DNA of 64,000 bases from JACKAQ01 sp020634975 [NCBI: Calditrichia bacterium] (GCA_020634975.1 JACKAQ010000001.1:3472001-3536000); one strand, 5' to 3'. Shown: positions 1 through 9,243, counted from the first letter of the stretch. The notes: generated by a model from the sequence alone, not told the origin. Made by a program: numbers and translations.

Positions 1-1032
1 CAAAAACGGTGGTTCGGGCTGTTGCAGCAGCTCGTTCAAACGATTGTTGAGAATACTGTTATGCAGCGATTTTACCAAATTTTGGCGATAGGATGTCAGG
101 CTGTTTTCCGGTTCGACCGGTTTTTTGTAATATACGCTGATGCTGGTATATGTCGCTTCCGGGTCGGTTGCGGTGGAAAACAGTGTTTCCGCATGATCCG
201 GCACCGGAAATTCCTGACGCTTTCGGGGATTTTCTGATGCGGGAATTGGCGCGAAATGCTCACGGATTAATGCTTCAATTTGCGCCACCTCAAAATCGCC
301 GACGGCAACAACCGCCATCATATCCGGGCGATACCAATCCCGGTAAAATCTGCGAATCGTTTCCACATCTGCGGTTTCGATAATCTCTTTTTTGCCGATG
401 GGCAAGCGCTCCGCGTATTTGGAATTATGAAATAAAATCGGGAATTGTTTGTCCAGCATTCGCGCATTTGCACCGCGGCCGAGTCGCCATTCTTCCACAA
501 TTACGCCGCGTTCCTTCTCTACTTCCTCAGGTAAAAAACTGATGTTGTGCGCCCAGTCGGAGAGAATCCGGAATGCAGTATCGACAATTGCTGTGCTGTC
601 TGTGGGGATTTGGAGCATGTAAACGGTTTCGTCAAAACTGGTGTATGCGTTCAAATCCGGTCCAAAACGCATGCCGACAGATTCCAGATAATCGACGAGT
701 GTCTGTTTCGGGAAATTTTCCGTTCCATTGAACGCCAGATGTTCCACAAAATGCGCCAATCCCCGCTGGTCATCATCTTCGAGAATTGAGCCGGCGTTGA
801 TGCCCAATCGCAGTTCCGCACGATTTTGTGGCTCGCTGTTTTTGCGAATATAATAACGCAACCCGTTAGGTAACGTCCCGGTTGTGATATTACTGTCCAG
901 CGGCAGGTGATTTAGTGATGCGTTAGTCTCGGTGTCTGGCGAATAATTCTTTGTCGCGGTTGTGGAAACACCCGCACAGCCAGCAAATAACACAAATCCG
1001 GTTACTATTATTCCTCGGAGAAATATTCCCAT
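1..1032 (-). CDS. M16 family zinc metallopeptidase lipoprotein (5' part; runs off the window)
   Basis: I translated the open minus-strand frame from the ATG at 1030-1032; 344 residues are present and there is no stop before the left edge. Residues 1-19 form a lipoprotein signal ending LFAGC, so the protein is probably lipid-anchored at Cys19 outside the cytoplasm. The inverted zinc motif HFVEH (His94, Glu97, His98) and the downstream EVEKERGVIVEEWR segment, whose Glu174 should be the third zinc ligand, identify a pitrilysin/M16 peptidase. M16 proteins of this type usually have about 900 residues as two halves, so most of the gene lies outside. Such enzymes degrade peptides in the periplasm. 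Expression is divergent from the glycosyltransferase block. Confidence 0.9.
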   Translation of the reverse strand, partial: MGIFLRGIIVTGFVLFAGCAGVSTTATKNYSPDTETNASLNHLPLDSNITTGTLPNGLRYYIRKNSEPQNRAELRLGINAGSILEDDDQRGLAHFVEHLAFNGTENFPKQTLVDYLESVGMRFGPDLNAYTSFDETVYMLQIPTDSTAIVDTAFRILSDWAHNISFLPEEVEKERGVIVEEWRLGRGANARMLDKQFPILFHNSKYAERLPIGKKEIIETADVETIRRFYRDWYRPDMMAVVAVGDFEVAQIEALIREHFAPIPASENPRKRQEFPVPDHAETLFSTATDPEATYTSISVYYKKPVEPENSLTSYRQNLVKSLHNSILNNRLNELLQQPEPPFL

Positions 1033-1150
1033 TTTAATCCTCTATTTCCTTTTAAAAGCAGCAAATTTCGTTTTGTTTTGTGTAAGCTAAAACATCATAA
1101 AATTTATACTTTAAAAAATGTTTTCCAATATTTTGATAAAATAGTGGATT

Positions 1151-1158
1151 TACCGGTT
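1151..1158. promoter_or_regulatory. TACCGGTT element, copy 1
   Basis: This is the distal copy of an octamer present three times in the divergent intergenic region, about 120 bases upstream of the M16 peptidase start. ACCGGT is its own reverse complement, so a dimeric regulator could bind it. Function is inferred from repetition only. Confidence 0.3.
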
Positions 1159-1678
1159 ACCTAACCCTATTTCAACATTAGAGTTCTCTAATTGTTGCGA
1201 AATTTCAATGCTTAATATCCATTTAATATACGAAAATTTATATTTTTTTACTCGCTCATTTTTTGAGGCAATATGTTCTATAAGTGTTGATTTTATGTCG
1301 CTTTGTCACAATTTCTCATATTTGCTAAACCTAAAAAATAGCTGAATTATAAGTAATATTGTATTTTTTTTTGCTATCATCTGATATTAAATTTTTTGTC
1401 AAAGAGTAAGGTATAAACGCTCTTCTTAATGTGACCTCGGGTGATTAACCAAAAAATAAATATGCAAGAAAAGCAATAAATTCTTATTAATCATTTTTGT
1501 GATATTACAATCACATTTCAATTCCGATACAGGTTATTTTCATCTCGTGAAGAATCAGAGTGTTTTTTTTAGAATTTTTTGAAAAAACGGGTATGATTCT
1601 GTTGAATTCTTTGAATGTGGTTCGCTAAAAGTCATTTTTTGGAAAAATCTTCCATAATATAACGGATTATGCTTTATA

Positions 1679-1715
1679 TACCGGTTTGCGCGTTAAATGG
1701 AATAGAATACCGGTT
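1679..1715. promoter_or_regulatory. Pair of TACCGGTT elements upstream of the glycan block
   Basis: Copies at 1679-1686 and 1708-1715 are 29 bases apart, ending 33 bases before the ATG at 1749. Their position fits an operator region for the following gene block. No matching regulator can be named from sequence. Confidence 0.35.
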
Positions 1716-1748
1716 ATTATTTGAAACAAAATAAGGGATTAAGAAGAA

Positions 1749-2987
1749 ATGGAAACTATTGTGGTCAGACAAAATAAACTCCGGATTTTAATATACTGTA
1801 GTGATGCCAACGGAATGGGTAATACCAGCCGGACACTTTCCATTGCGACTCGTATTTCAGAACAAATTGATGATTGTGCTATTTTGTTGTTGACAGATTT
1901 ACCGATTATCGGACGTTATAAATGTCCTCAAAATATGGATTATGTCCATCTCCCCGGTATTGCCCGGGGTGATCGGCATGAATATGAGGCGCGGAATCTG
2001 AATATCGCACTCAACAATACGCTAACCCTCCGCCACAAAATTACCAAAAGCGCAATCAAAACTTTCAAACCGGATATTATTCTGATCCAAAGCAATCCAT
2101 CGGATTTACCCCATGAAATTGAACATACATTTGGTTTTGTGAAAAAGCGTTTTCCGGAAACCCGCTTAATTTGGGGATTACCGGACATACTCGGTCGCCC
2201 GGCGATCATTAAAGAAGAATGGCAGCAAAAAGATGTTTACGGTATGCTGGATCGAATTTGCGACGAAATTTGGGTTCACGGTGTTCAGCATATTTTTGAC
2301 GCAACCCGCGAATACGATTTCCCGGAATCGCTTGCCCAAAAAACCACATTTACAGGCTATATGAGCGCGCCAAACATTTCTTCAGAGAGAAATCACCGGG
2401 AATCTGCGGATATTAAGCAGGACAATCCATATGTGCTGGTTACCGCCGGCAGCGGAACGGAAGGCTATGAGCTGGTTAGTTCTTATCTGGAATTTTTGGA
2501 AAACCAGGTGGAGCCGTTGCCGTTCAGCAGCGTCATTATTACCGGTCCGATGATGGCATCTTATGAAAAATCTATTCTGATGGATCGTGCAGAGCGGTTG
2601 CCAAATGTAACGTTTCACCGGTTCAGCAAAAATATTTTGCAATATTTAAAACATGCAGAATTGGTGGTTTGCAACGGCGGTTTCAATTTGTTTTGCGAAA
2701 TATCTTCATATAATAAACACGCGATTTTCGTTCCCGGCGAAACAATGCATCACGAGCATTTGTATCGCGCACAAGTTCTTGAAGACTTGGGATTGGTCGA
2801 ACTGATTTCACCGAATATCCTCAGTGCAGGAACATTGGGCCGAAAAGTCATGAAAGTGTTTACCATGGGTCCAGCCGAAAAAAAATACGATATGGTTCCG
2901 CGCAATGCGTTGGAGCACATCGTAGAACGCGTTCAGTGCTTGAACGCTAATGTACAATTATCACTCTATCATTCAGTATTACGCTGA
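1749..2987 (+). CDS. COG4671-like predicted glycosyltransferase (GT28/MurG fold)
   Basis: This 412-residue cytosolic protein has a GT-B layout like MurG. The N-terminal nucleotide loop ILIYCSDANGMGNTSRTLSI corresponds to the GLGHLRR loop of the next gene, but here the usual GHxxR histidine is replaced (GMGNTSR). The C-terminal half carries the donor-binding stretch VVCNGGFNLFCEI followed by FVPGE near residues 308-345. Family members are predicted to move a sugar from a nucleotide donor; donor and acceptor are unknown. It opens a run of same-strand genes for glycosyl transfer, kinase-fold proteins and export. The ATG follows AAGAAG. The adjacent homologue differs enough that the two are old paralogues. 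Confidence 0.75.
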   Translation: METIVVRQNKLRILIYCSDANGMGNTSRTLSIATRISEQIDDCAILLLTDLPIIGRYKCPQNMDYVHLPGIARGDRHEYEARNLNIALNNTLTLRHKITKSAIKTFKPDIILIQSNPSDLPHEIEHTFGFVKKRFPETRLIWGLPDILGRPAIIKEEWQQKDVYGMLDRICDEIWVHGVQHIFDATREYDFPESLAQKTTFTGYMSAPNISSERNHRESADIKQDNPYVLVTAGSGTEGYELVSSYLEFLENQVEPLPFSSVIITGPMMASYEKSILMDRAERLPNVTFHRFSKNILQYLKHAELVVCNGGFNLFCEISSYNKHAIFVPGETMHHEHLYRAQVLEDLGLVELISPNILSAGTLGRKVMKVFTMGPAEKKYDMVPRNALEHIVERVQCLNANVQLSLYHSVLR

Positions 2988-3318
2988 ATACCCTGAATTA
3001 TATTTGTTCATTGAGTATCTGGCATTGCTAAAAAATGTAACTTTGGTAATATCAGAATCAAAGAAAAGCCAGTGCCGGTTTTCTTGAGTTCGTTGTTTTG
3101 GTTGCATCAGGTAATCGACGCAAATTGGCTTTTTTGTGTTGTTGAAATACCACACACCAGAAGTTCTGTTTCGAAGGCAATTTTAGTGTTTCAATTTCCT
3201 GATATCTTTTCTCAATCATAATTATCGCGACAGGATGAATCAGCCATGCTGTGCTGTGTTTTTTCGTTGATACACAGACGAAAATAATGCATTTGGTAAG
3301 CAAACAAGGAGTTTTAAC
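2988..3318. other. Intergenic region between two glycosyltransferases
   Basis: These 331 bases contain no convincing gene. An AAGAAAA/TTTTCTT arm pair near 3062-3086 could form a weak hairpin. The only strong signal is the SD AAGGAG at 3306-3311 serving the TTG start at 3319. A minus-strand frame here overlaps the start of the next gene and resembles nothing. Confidence 0.5.
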
Positions 3319-4620
3319 TTGAATGTAAACGGTTTCCTGGAGAGCCGAAATACAGTTCCAAACGGTAGCATCAATCATTGGAGGTTTGCCGCAGCAGAAA
3401 AAACACCCGATTTCCCCAAAAATTTGCGGGTGTTAATTTACTCCCAGGATGGGTACGGATTGGGACATTTGCGACGGAATTTGAGTATCACTACCCAAAT
3501 TAAACAATTGTGTCCGTCAGCCTCGGTTTTGATTATAGTGGATTCGCCGGTTGCACCATTTTTTGAGCTGCCGCCGCTCTGCGATTTTATCAAAATTCCC
3601 ACGATGGTGAAAATCGATTACGGCGTTTGGGCATCCAATCGCTTAAATATGACATCCAGCGAGCTGTTGCCCGTTCGGGCAGATATGATTACCAATATTG
3701 CTCTCAGTTTCCAACCGCATGTTTTTTTGGTGGATCACATGCCGCACGGTGCGTTGGGAGAACTTACCGAACCGATCAAACAAATTAAACAATTGAGCCC
3801 GCATACCCGCATGGTTTTGGGGCTTCGCGATATTTTGGGCGGACCGGAAGACATCTTCAAACAATGGAAGCTTGAAGGTGCATACGACGTTGCCGAAAAA
3901 TATTACGATAAAGTGCTGATTTACGGCAGCCCGGAAATTTTCCACAGCGCCGAAGAATATTTTTTTTCGGAGCAGATGCTTAAGAAAACAACCTATTGCG
4001 GTTTTGTTTGCCGGGATGATACACCCAAAGAGTTCAGTAACAGCCAGTTAAAAAAGCTGTTGCCCAATAACAATTTGCCGCTTTTGCTGGTAACCGGCGG
4101 CGGTGGTCACGATGCCAACAGTTTTATGGATATTTTTTTGGATACGGTTAATCTACTGAAATCGAAACTGGCATTTCAGGCGATTGTATCTTCCGGACCG
4201 TTTATGCAAACGGAGCAAATTCAAGCACTTAGGGATAAAGCAAAAGGCTTTCCGGTTGCGGTGGAAAGTTTGGGAAACGATGCCATTCATTTTTTAAAAC
4301 GGGCAGATCTGCTCATCTCGATGGCGGGTTACAACACTACCAGCGAGATTATGCGGTTCCGTAAAAACGCAATTATCATTCCCAGACCCGGACCCAGCGC
4401 CGAGCAAACTATCCGAACCCGTTTGCTCACGGATCGGAATATGTTTGCAGCGATTCACCCCAACGATTTAACGCCGGAGCGCCTTGCAGAAACAATTACC
4501 GAACGCCTGAAAGGCGGATCGACACTTGATGACAGCAACGTGCCGGATATGTTTGGTGCCAGAAATGCCGCATTTACCATTTTGAGCAGCGTTTCCGTTG
4601 CCAATGAAAAAGAAGTATAA
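3319..4620 (+). CDS. COG4671-like predicted glycosyltransferase (GT28/MurG fold)
   Basis: This 433-residue protein starts with TTG seven bases behind AAGGAG, the only good SD in the area. After about 38 variable residues comes LIYSQDGYGLGHLRRNLSI, the classical GHxxR-type loop of MurG-like GT-B enzymes. The C-terminal donor site shows SMAGYNTTSEIMRF followed by IIIPRPGPSAEQTIR (about residues 335-365), typical of COG4671 proteins. It is a paralogue of the gene at 1749, and the intact GLGHLRR loop makes it the more orthodox enzyme of the pair. Expected reaction: glycosyl transfer from a nucleotide sugar in the cytoplasm. Substrate unknown. Confidence 0.8.
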   Translation: MNVNGFLESRNTVPNGSINHWRFAAAEKTPDFPKNLRVLIYSQDGYGLGHLRRNLSITTQIKQLCPSASVLIIVDSPVAPFFELPPLCDFIKIPTMVKIDYGVWASNRLNMTSSELLPVRADMITNIALSFQPHVFLVDHMPHGALGELTEPIKQIKQLSPHTRMVLGLRDILGGPEDIFKQWKLEGAYDVAEKYYDKVLIYGSPEIFHSAEEYFFSEQMLKKTTYCGFVCRDDTPKEFSNSQLKKLLPNNNLPLLLVTGGGGHDANSFMDIFLDTVNLLKSKLAFQAIVSSGPFMQTEQIQALRDKAKGFPVAVESLGNDAIHFLKRADLLISMAGYNTTSEIMRFRKNAIIIPRPGPSAEQTIRTRLLTDRNMFAAIHPNDLTPERLAETITERLKGGSTLDDSNVPDMFGARNAAFTILSSVSVANEKEV

Positions 4621-4647
4621 CCCTTTGTTTTTACGGGAGAAAGGGTT
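4619..4647 (+). other. Intercistronic hairpin
   Basis: AACCCTTT (4619-4626) and AAAGGGTT (4640-4647) pair over eight bases and include the stop codon of the upstream gene. No U-run follows, so it may stabilise or trim the mRNA rather than end it. Confidence 0.35.
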
Positions 4648-4688
4648 GTTGAATTTCAAACACGGAATGTTTTACAGGAGAAATTAGG

Positions 4689-5153
4689 ATGTTTACATAT
4701 TCAGCATTTTCAGCGTTGAAAATCGGGCAGCGTGTAAAAATTAAATGCGAACCGGTGGACGGAAATACGCTCAACGCTTTGGAAATTTCATATAAAGAGC
4801 CAAAAGACCAGTTGGAAATGGAAGGTAAAATTCAGTCGCTCGATGCGAAAAACAATGTTATCGGGCTGCTAAACCAAACGTTCTCAATTCCGCCAGGTAT
4901 TCCGGTGAAAAATGAGCATCGCGAAAACACCGAGCTCAGCAAGCTGGCAGTTGGCGATATGGCAAAACTCATCGGCCATCGCTCTGCCGACGGAGAATTT
5001 ATTCCGGTAAAGTTAAAAACCTGGAAACCGATTGGCGTGGAAAACGATGAGCTGCAAGGCAATATCGAGTCGATCAGCTCCGATGAGCAAATTCTCAAAT
5101 TGATGAATTACAACATTATTGTAAACGAAGCAACCGAATACAAAGGTTTTTGA
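4689..5153 (+). CDS. DUF5666-like small beta-rich protein
   Basis: This 154-residue protein has no signal peptide or membrane segment. It appears to hold two copies of a small beta-barrel-like module: the first opens KIGQRVKIKC...LNALEI (about residues 8-30), the second LAVGDMAKLIGH...FIPVKLK (about 85-110). The alternation 'GxxVKVxG...DGxFxAxxI' is the hallmark of the DUF5666 family. Biochemical function is unknown. A second member lies at 7615 between two kinase-fold genes and a secreted one at 28431. Its placement among glycosyltransferases suggests an accessory or scaffold role, which is inference. The ATG follows CAGGAG. Confidence 0.65.
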   Translation: MFTYSAFSALKIGQRVKIKCEPVDGNTLNALEISYKEPKDQLEMEGKIQSLDAKNNVIGLLNQTFSIPPGIPVKNEHRENTELSKLAVGDMAKLIGHRSADGEFIPVKLKTWKPIGVENDELQGNIESISSDEQILKLMNYNIIVNEATEYKGF

Positions 5154-5290
5154 AAAACAAACAATCTGTAAATTACGGACCACACGGATGTTTTTTATTT
5201 GAATCCCGTTTTATGAGCCTGATTTAACCATTCGCGTACGGCAATTGTTATTTGGAAATACATTCGGCACAAGGTTCAAGGAAGGAAAAA

Positions 5291-6583
5291 ATGTCACGCT
5301 CAAGCGATAAAAAAGTGATTGCGTTTGTTCTGAAAGGCTACCCACGGCTTTCGGAAACGTTCATCCTCAACGAAATATTGTTGCTGGAAGAGCTGGGTTA
5401 TCCGCTGCACATCGTTGCGATGCGGAATCCTGGAGAAACGAAAATCCACGGCGATGTTGAGCGGGTGAAAGCGCCGGTATCGTATGTGCCGGATTATTTC
5501 TGGCAATTTTTTGGCGCGTTTATGCTCAGCCATTTGCGGGTGTTGCTGCGGTATCCGCTGTCCTATTTGCCTGCATTGCATTTTGCGGCATGGCGCAGCC
5601 TGAACCGCTGGAGTTCTTCGACAATCAAACGTTTTTCGCAGGCGGTTTATTTTGTAGACAGGGTTGTGCCGAACGCCCAGTTCGGTCAATATTATGCGCA
5701 CTTCAGTCATGGACCCACCACACTGGTATTTTTCGCAAGCTGGATCACCGGAATTCCCTACAGTTTTAGCGCACATGCAAAAGATATTTATTTGCAAGAA
5801 GATGAATTTTTGCGCCAGAAAATTCACGGGGCGCAATTTGCCGTAACCTGCACGGGTTTTAATCGCAAGCATATGGCTGGCGTTGCCGGGCAGGATGCGC
5901 CGGTTTATCGCTGTTATCACGGCATCAACATCGAAAAATTTACCCGAAATGCGGCGTTGTCGCGAAACGGAAAGCCGCCGGTAATTTTATCCATCGGGCG
6001 ATTTGTGCCCAAAAAAGGATTCCCGACGCTGCTGAAAGCTATGCATCTGCTGAAAGAAAAAGGCTACGCTTTTTCCGCATATTTTGCAGGTGGCGGACCC
6101 ATGGAAACTGAATTGCAAACGCTGATCGATCAATTTGATTTGACAGCTAATGTTCAATTAATCAATAAGTTATCGCAGGAAGAATTGCTGGAATATTACC
6201 GGAAGGCAGATATTTTTGCGCTCGCCTGCGAAGTGCAGCCGGATGGCGATCGCGATGGCATTCCCAACGTTTTGGTAGAGGCGATGGCGTTGGAAATCCC
6301 TTCGGTTTCCACCGCGATTTCCGGCATTCCGGAGCTGATCGACGATGGCAAAAACGGATTGCTGGTGCCGCAGCGCAATCCCGAAGCACTGGCGGCTGCG
6401 TTGGAAAAATTGATCACTCAGCCGGAACTGGCGCTGGTGTTGGGAAAAGCCGGACGCGAAACCGTTAAACAGGAATTTGACAACCGTCAGAACGTCATCA
6501 AAATCGGCAAATTGCTGGATGATGCCATGAAAAGCCCGGCACTGGAAAACCGGGATTTTCGTGCAATTGTAAAATATAGTTAA
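5291..6583 (+). CDS. GT4 family glycosyltransferase
   Basis: The ATG at 5291 follows a good SD (GGAAGG); an ATG 39 bases upstream lacks one, so I prefer 430 residues. The N-terminal GT-B domain opens KVIAFVLKGYPRLSETFILN, the usual acceptor-domain start of exopolysaccharide GT4 enzymes. The C-terminal domain has ILSIGRFVPKKGFPTLLKA (about 245-263), the segment EVQPDGDRDGIPNVLVEAMA and VSTAISGIPELIDDG, giving the E-x7-E donor signature (Glu in DGIPNVLVEAM). It should retain sugar configuration while adding hexose-like residues to a lipid or glycan acceptor at the inner membrane face. The next gene begins 24 bases later. Confidence 0.88.
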   Translation: MSRSSDKKVIAFVLKGYPRLSETFILNEILLLEELGYPLHIVAMRNPGETKIHGDVERVKAPVSYVPDYFWQFFGAFMLSHLRVLLRYPLSYLPALHFAAWRSLNRWSSSTIKRFSQAVYFVDRVVPNAQFGQYYAHFSHGPTTLVFFASWITGIPYSFSAHAKDIYLQEDEFLRQKIHGAQFAVTCTGFNRKHMAGVAGQDAPVYRCYHGINIEKFTRNAALSRNGKPPVILSIGRFVPKKGFPTLLKAMHLLKEKGYAFSAYFAGGGPMETELQTLIDQFDLTANVQLINKLSQEELLEYYRKADIFALACEVQPDGDRDGIPNVLVEAMALEIPSVSTAISGIPELIDDGKNGLLVPQRNPEALAAALEKLITQPELALVLGKAGRETVKQEFDNRQNVIKIGKLLDDAMKSPALENRDFRAIVKYS

Positions 6584-6607
6584 GTTTAATAAAAACAGGG
6601 ATGAACA

Positions 6608-7618
6608 GTGGCGACGAAATCGACGATTCATTACAAAACAGATAAGTTATATACCCTCAAAAAAGCGCTCGATCCCGCAAAGATGCGGGAAGTGTTCGAG
6701 CCGATGACAAAAGAACATTTTGGCGAAAAAGCGGAAGTCCGGGATGTGAATATCGAAGTGCTGCGCAAACGCAACCAGCGCTGCGTTATCCGCTACCGGG
6801 TGGTTGCATCCACCAACGGAAACGGTGCAATTGTAAATTGGCCGGTGATCGGCAAGGTTTACAAAATCAATCAGGGCGAAGAAGTTTTTGAATTTATGAA
6901 AGAATTGTGGACCCGCGGTTTTCAACAAAATGCGTCCGATAAAATCAGCATTCCGGAACCATACGCCTTTTCCACACCGATGAGCATGTTGTTTCAGGAA
7001 GAAGTACCCGGCAAACCGGTGAAACAATTGTTGAAAGAAAATCTCAATCCGGCATACATGCGCCAACTCGCCCGGACACTGGCAAAATTGCATTCCTGCG
7101 GCTATGTGCCGGGACCGGCGATGACGTTGGACGATCATTTGCTGCGCTGCCATCCGCGCTATCCGTTCCTCTTTTTGGCGTGTCCGGAATTAGCGCCGCA
7201 GATCGAGCAATTATTGGCGGATTTCCAAACGCTTGAAAAACGCTGGGCGAATGTGCCGCTGGCGCCAATTCACGGCGATCTGCATATGGGGCAGCTGCAT
7301 TTGCAGGATGAAAGCGCCTATCTTATTGATTTTGATGCACTTTCGTATGGCGATCCGGCAGCGGATATCGGCAATCTGGTTGTATTTTTGAAAGGCAAAT
7401 TAAAGCGCGAACCGCGAATGGCGGTCGTAATCGACGCACTTTACGATGAATATTTCAAAACGATGGACACGGAAATCCGCGATCGTGTGCCGTATTACGA
7501 GGCAATCACCCATTTGCGCCGCGCCTGCAAATTGCTCCGTTATCAAAAAGAAGGGTGGCGCAAACGCATCGCAAAGATGATTCAACAGGCAGAAGATTGC
7601 ATCAGGGAGATCAAATGA
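6608..7618 (+). CDS. APH/choline-kinase-fold phosphotransferase (PF01636-like), apparently intact
   Basis: The start is GTG at 6608; the ATG at 6601 is in another frame that stops after 14 codons. This 336-residue protein has an N-lobe with RCVIRYRVV (about 58-66) and the ATP lysine in IGKVYK (Lys83). The catalytic loop HGDLHMGQ (222-229) keeps Asp224, with Gln where family members usually have Asn, and LIDFDALSYGDPAADIGN (239-256) keeps the metal-binding Asp241. This is therefore a plausible active small-molecule kinase, of the fold that includes LicA choline kinase and aminoglycoside kinases. Nothing points to drug resistance; in context it may phosphorylate a sugar, lipid or alcohol precursor. 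It overlaps the next gene by ATGA. Confidence 0.8.
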   Translation: MATKSTIHYKTDKLYTLKKALDPAKMREVFEPMTKEHFGEKAEVRDVNIEVLRKRNQRCVIRYRVVASTNGNGAIVNWPVIGKVYKINQGEEVFEFMKELWTRGFQQNASDKISIPEPYAFSTPMSMLFQEEVPGKPVKQLLKENLNPAYMRQLARTLAKLHSCGYVPGPAMTLDDHLLRCHPRYPFLFLACPELAPQIEQLLADFQTLEKRWANVPLAPIHGDLHMGQLHLQDESAYLIDFDALSYGDPAADIGNLVVFLKGKLKREPRMAVVIDALYDEYFKTMDTEIRDRVPYYEAITHLRRACKLLRYQKEGWRKRIAKMIQQAEDCIREIK

Positions 7619-8085
7619 GCGCATTTATCAAATTTGAAGCATTGCAAAACGAACAATTTGTGAAAGTGAACGGGAAATTGCAACCCGACGGCGCATTGCT
7701 GGCGGTGGAAGTGAACACCACCCGCACCGCCAAATACGAAGATGATCAGGATAAAATGCAGAGCGTTATCCAGTTTATCGATCGCGAATCGCACAAAATA
7801 AAAGTGTTGAACCAGACCATTGCGCTATCGCCGGAAACCGTTTATCGTACGATTACCAATAAACCGTCTAGTTTTGGCGATTTTTACGAAGGCGAGCAGG
7901 TGAAAATCCGGGGATATTTTGAGCACGGCGGATTTTTGCCCAGCAAAATAACAGCTCAGGAAACATACGATTTTAATGTTGACGAAATCGAAGGGCAAAT
8001 TTCCGGCATCGATTACGACAGCCGCACGTTTTTTGTGAACGGTATCCGCATCGTTTTGGACAACCACAGCTTGTTACTGAAATAA
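7615..8085 (+). CDS. DUF5666-like small beta-rich protein
   Basis: The ATG at 7615 overlaps the preceding stop as ATGA, implying translational coupling with the kinase-fold gene; an upstream in-frame ATG would overlap the kinase by 64 bases and is unlikely. This 156-residue protein has FVKVNGKLQPDGALLAVEV (about 12-30) and EGEQVKIRGYFEHGGFLPSKI (two stretches, about 96-116), the repeated DUF5666 pattern, and no signal peptide. It is related to the protein at 4689. Coupling to an active-looking kinase suggests a protein partner or a substrate-binding subunit, but no activity is known for the family. Confidence 0.65.
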   Translation: MSAFIKFEALQNEQFVKVNGKLQPDGALLAVEVNTTRTAKYEDDQDKMQSVIQFIDRESHKIKVLNQTIALSPETVYRTITNKPSSFGDFYEGEQVKIRGYFEHGGFLPSKITAQETYDFNVDEIEGQISGIDYDSRTFFVNGIRIVLDNHSLLLK

Positions 8086-8134
8086 TTTTTGTGAAATGTC
8101 ATCATTTATTCATCAACGTAGATAATTGTAAACA

Positions 8135-9103
8135 TTGAAAATAGTCGATAAAAAAATACCGGGTATTTCCACCGCACAGGATAACGGGCAAATGGCTGCA
8201 TTATTTGCGACCCACTTACCGTCACTCGCGGGAAAATCCCTTTCCGTCGATCATCGGGTGCTAAAACATCGCGCGGGAAAGCGCTGTGTGTTTGCATACG
8301 ACATTGCAACTGCAGACGGAACAACTGTGTTGGTGGGTAAAATTTATCGCAAAAAACGCGGCAAACGGACGTTCGGGCGGATGCAACATATGCTTTCCGC
8401 TGCAAGTTTATCCGGCAAAAAATTGCAAATGGCAGAGCCGTTAGCCTATCTGCCGGAAATTGACATGCTGCTGTTACCGATGCTTTCCGGAAAAACGCTG
8501 GAGCAAATATCAGAAATCGAAACAATTGGCAATGCCATGCAATCTCTCGGGCAAACATTGGCGGTTTTGCACAGTTTGTCGCTGCCGAATTGCGAGATTC
8601 GCACCATGCGCGAACATCTCGCAAAATATTGCCATCCGGGATTTGATGCGCTGTGCAGCGCTCACCCGTCGTTGCAAAAAACAGTGAACGAAATTCTCCA
8701 GCGATTGCTCGATTTTGATGAAATTGACCAAATGCTCAAACCGGTGCACGGCGATATCAATTTGTCGCAAATATTTGTGGAAAACGGTTCAATCACGCTC
8801 ATCGATTTTGACAGCTCTGCCGTTGCCAATCCGGCGTTGGATATCGGTAATATGTTCGCAGTGCTGGAAACCCATTTTCCGGAAAATTTCGAATTCTTTC
8901 AGGCGCAGTTGCAACAGGGGTATCGCCAAAATGGCGGTATCGCTTTGCCGTCGCAAATCCGGCTGTATTACGGATTTGCTTTTTTGCGCCGCACGATGAT
9001 CGCCTTTCGCAATGGTGCGGCGATTTCAGAATTGGCAAATTTGCTCGAAAAATCTCGGGGGTTGTGTCGGCTGACCGGCTTTACGCCTGCAATAAACGAC
9101 TGA
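8135..9103 (+). CDS. APH/choline-kinase-fold phosphotransferase, apparently intact
   Basis: The frame opens with TTG at 8135; the SD is weak, so the start is less sure than elsewhere. This 322-residue protein carries RCVFAYDIA (about 50-58), the ATP-binding lysine in VGKIYRK (Lys69), a catalytic loop HGDINLSQ (205-212, Asp207 present, Gln in place of Asn) and IDFDSSAVANPALDIGN (about 223-239) with the metal Asp224. The shared HGDxxxxQ and GK[IV]Y variants show that it and the 6608 gene are sister enzymes within one local family. Substrate unknown. A hairpin with a T-run follows at 9213-9243. Confidence 0.78.
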   Translation: MKIVDKKIPGISTAQDNGQMAALFATHLPSLAGKSLSVDHRVLKHRAGKRCVFAYDIATADGTTVLVGKIYRKKRGKRTFGRMQHMLSAASLSGKKLQMAEPLAYLPEIDMLLLPMLSGKTLEQISEIETIGNAMQSLGQTLAVLHSLSLPNCEIRTMREHLAKYCHPGFDALCSAHPSLQKTVNEILQRLLDFDEIDQMLKPVHGDINLSQIFVENGSITLIDFDSSAVANPALDIGNMFAVLETHFPENFEFFQAQLQQGYRQNGGIALPSQIRLYYGFAFLRRTMIAFRNGAAISELANLLEKSRGLCRLTGFTPAIND

Positions 9104-9212
9104 AAATGGATGATCCGGGAAAAATAAGCAATGAAAAAAGGAATTTGCAAAATGTGACGATCACACTGTATAAAATAAAGGTTTATCGTAGTTTAAACTT
9201 ATAAAAATGCAA

Positions 9213-9243
9213 TTCCGCCTCGGTGCTGTTGAGACGGATTTTT
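9213..9243 (+). terminator. Probable rho-independent terminator
   Basis: CCGCCTC (9215-9221) pairs with GAGACGG (9231-9237), with one C-A mismatch, and is followed by ATTTTT. It lies 110 bases after the kinase-fold gene and would separate it from the GHKL-APH fusion downstream. Confidence 0.5.

Larger units (their letters stand above)
1033..1748. other. AT-rich divergent intergenic region
   Basis: No credible reading frame lies in these 716 bases between two divergent genes. The octamer TACCGGTT occurs three times, at 1151-1158, 1679-1686 and 1708-1715; the last lies about 34 bases before the ATG of the first glycosyltransferase. I could not fix a promoter with confidence. The region is clearly richer in A+T than the flanking genes. 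Confidence 0.7.

Noticed and set aside
3058-3378. Minus-strand frame of about 106 codons
   Set aside because: It overlaps the SD and start of a well-supported glycosyltransferase, has no SD or recognisable content, and lies mostly in a gap.
5300-5920. Long minus-strand frame of 206 codons
   Set aside because: It lies fully inside the GT4 gene and has Cys/His/Arg-rich composition typical of an antisense shadow.
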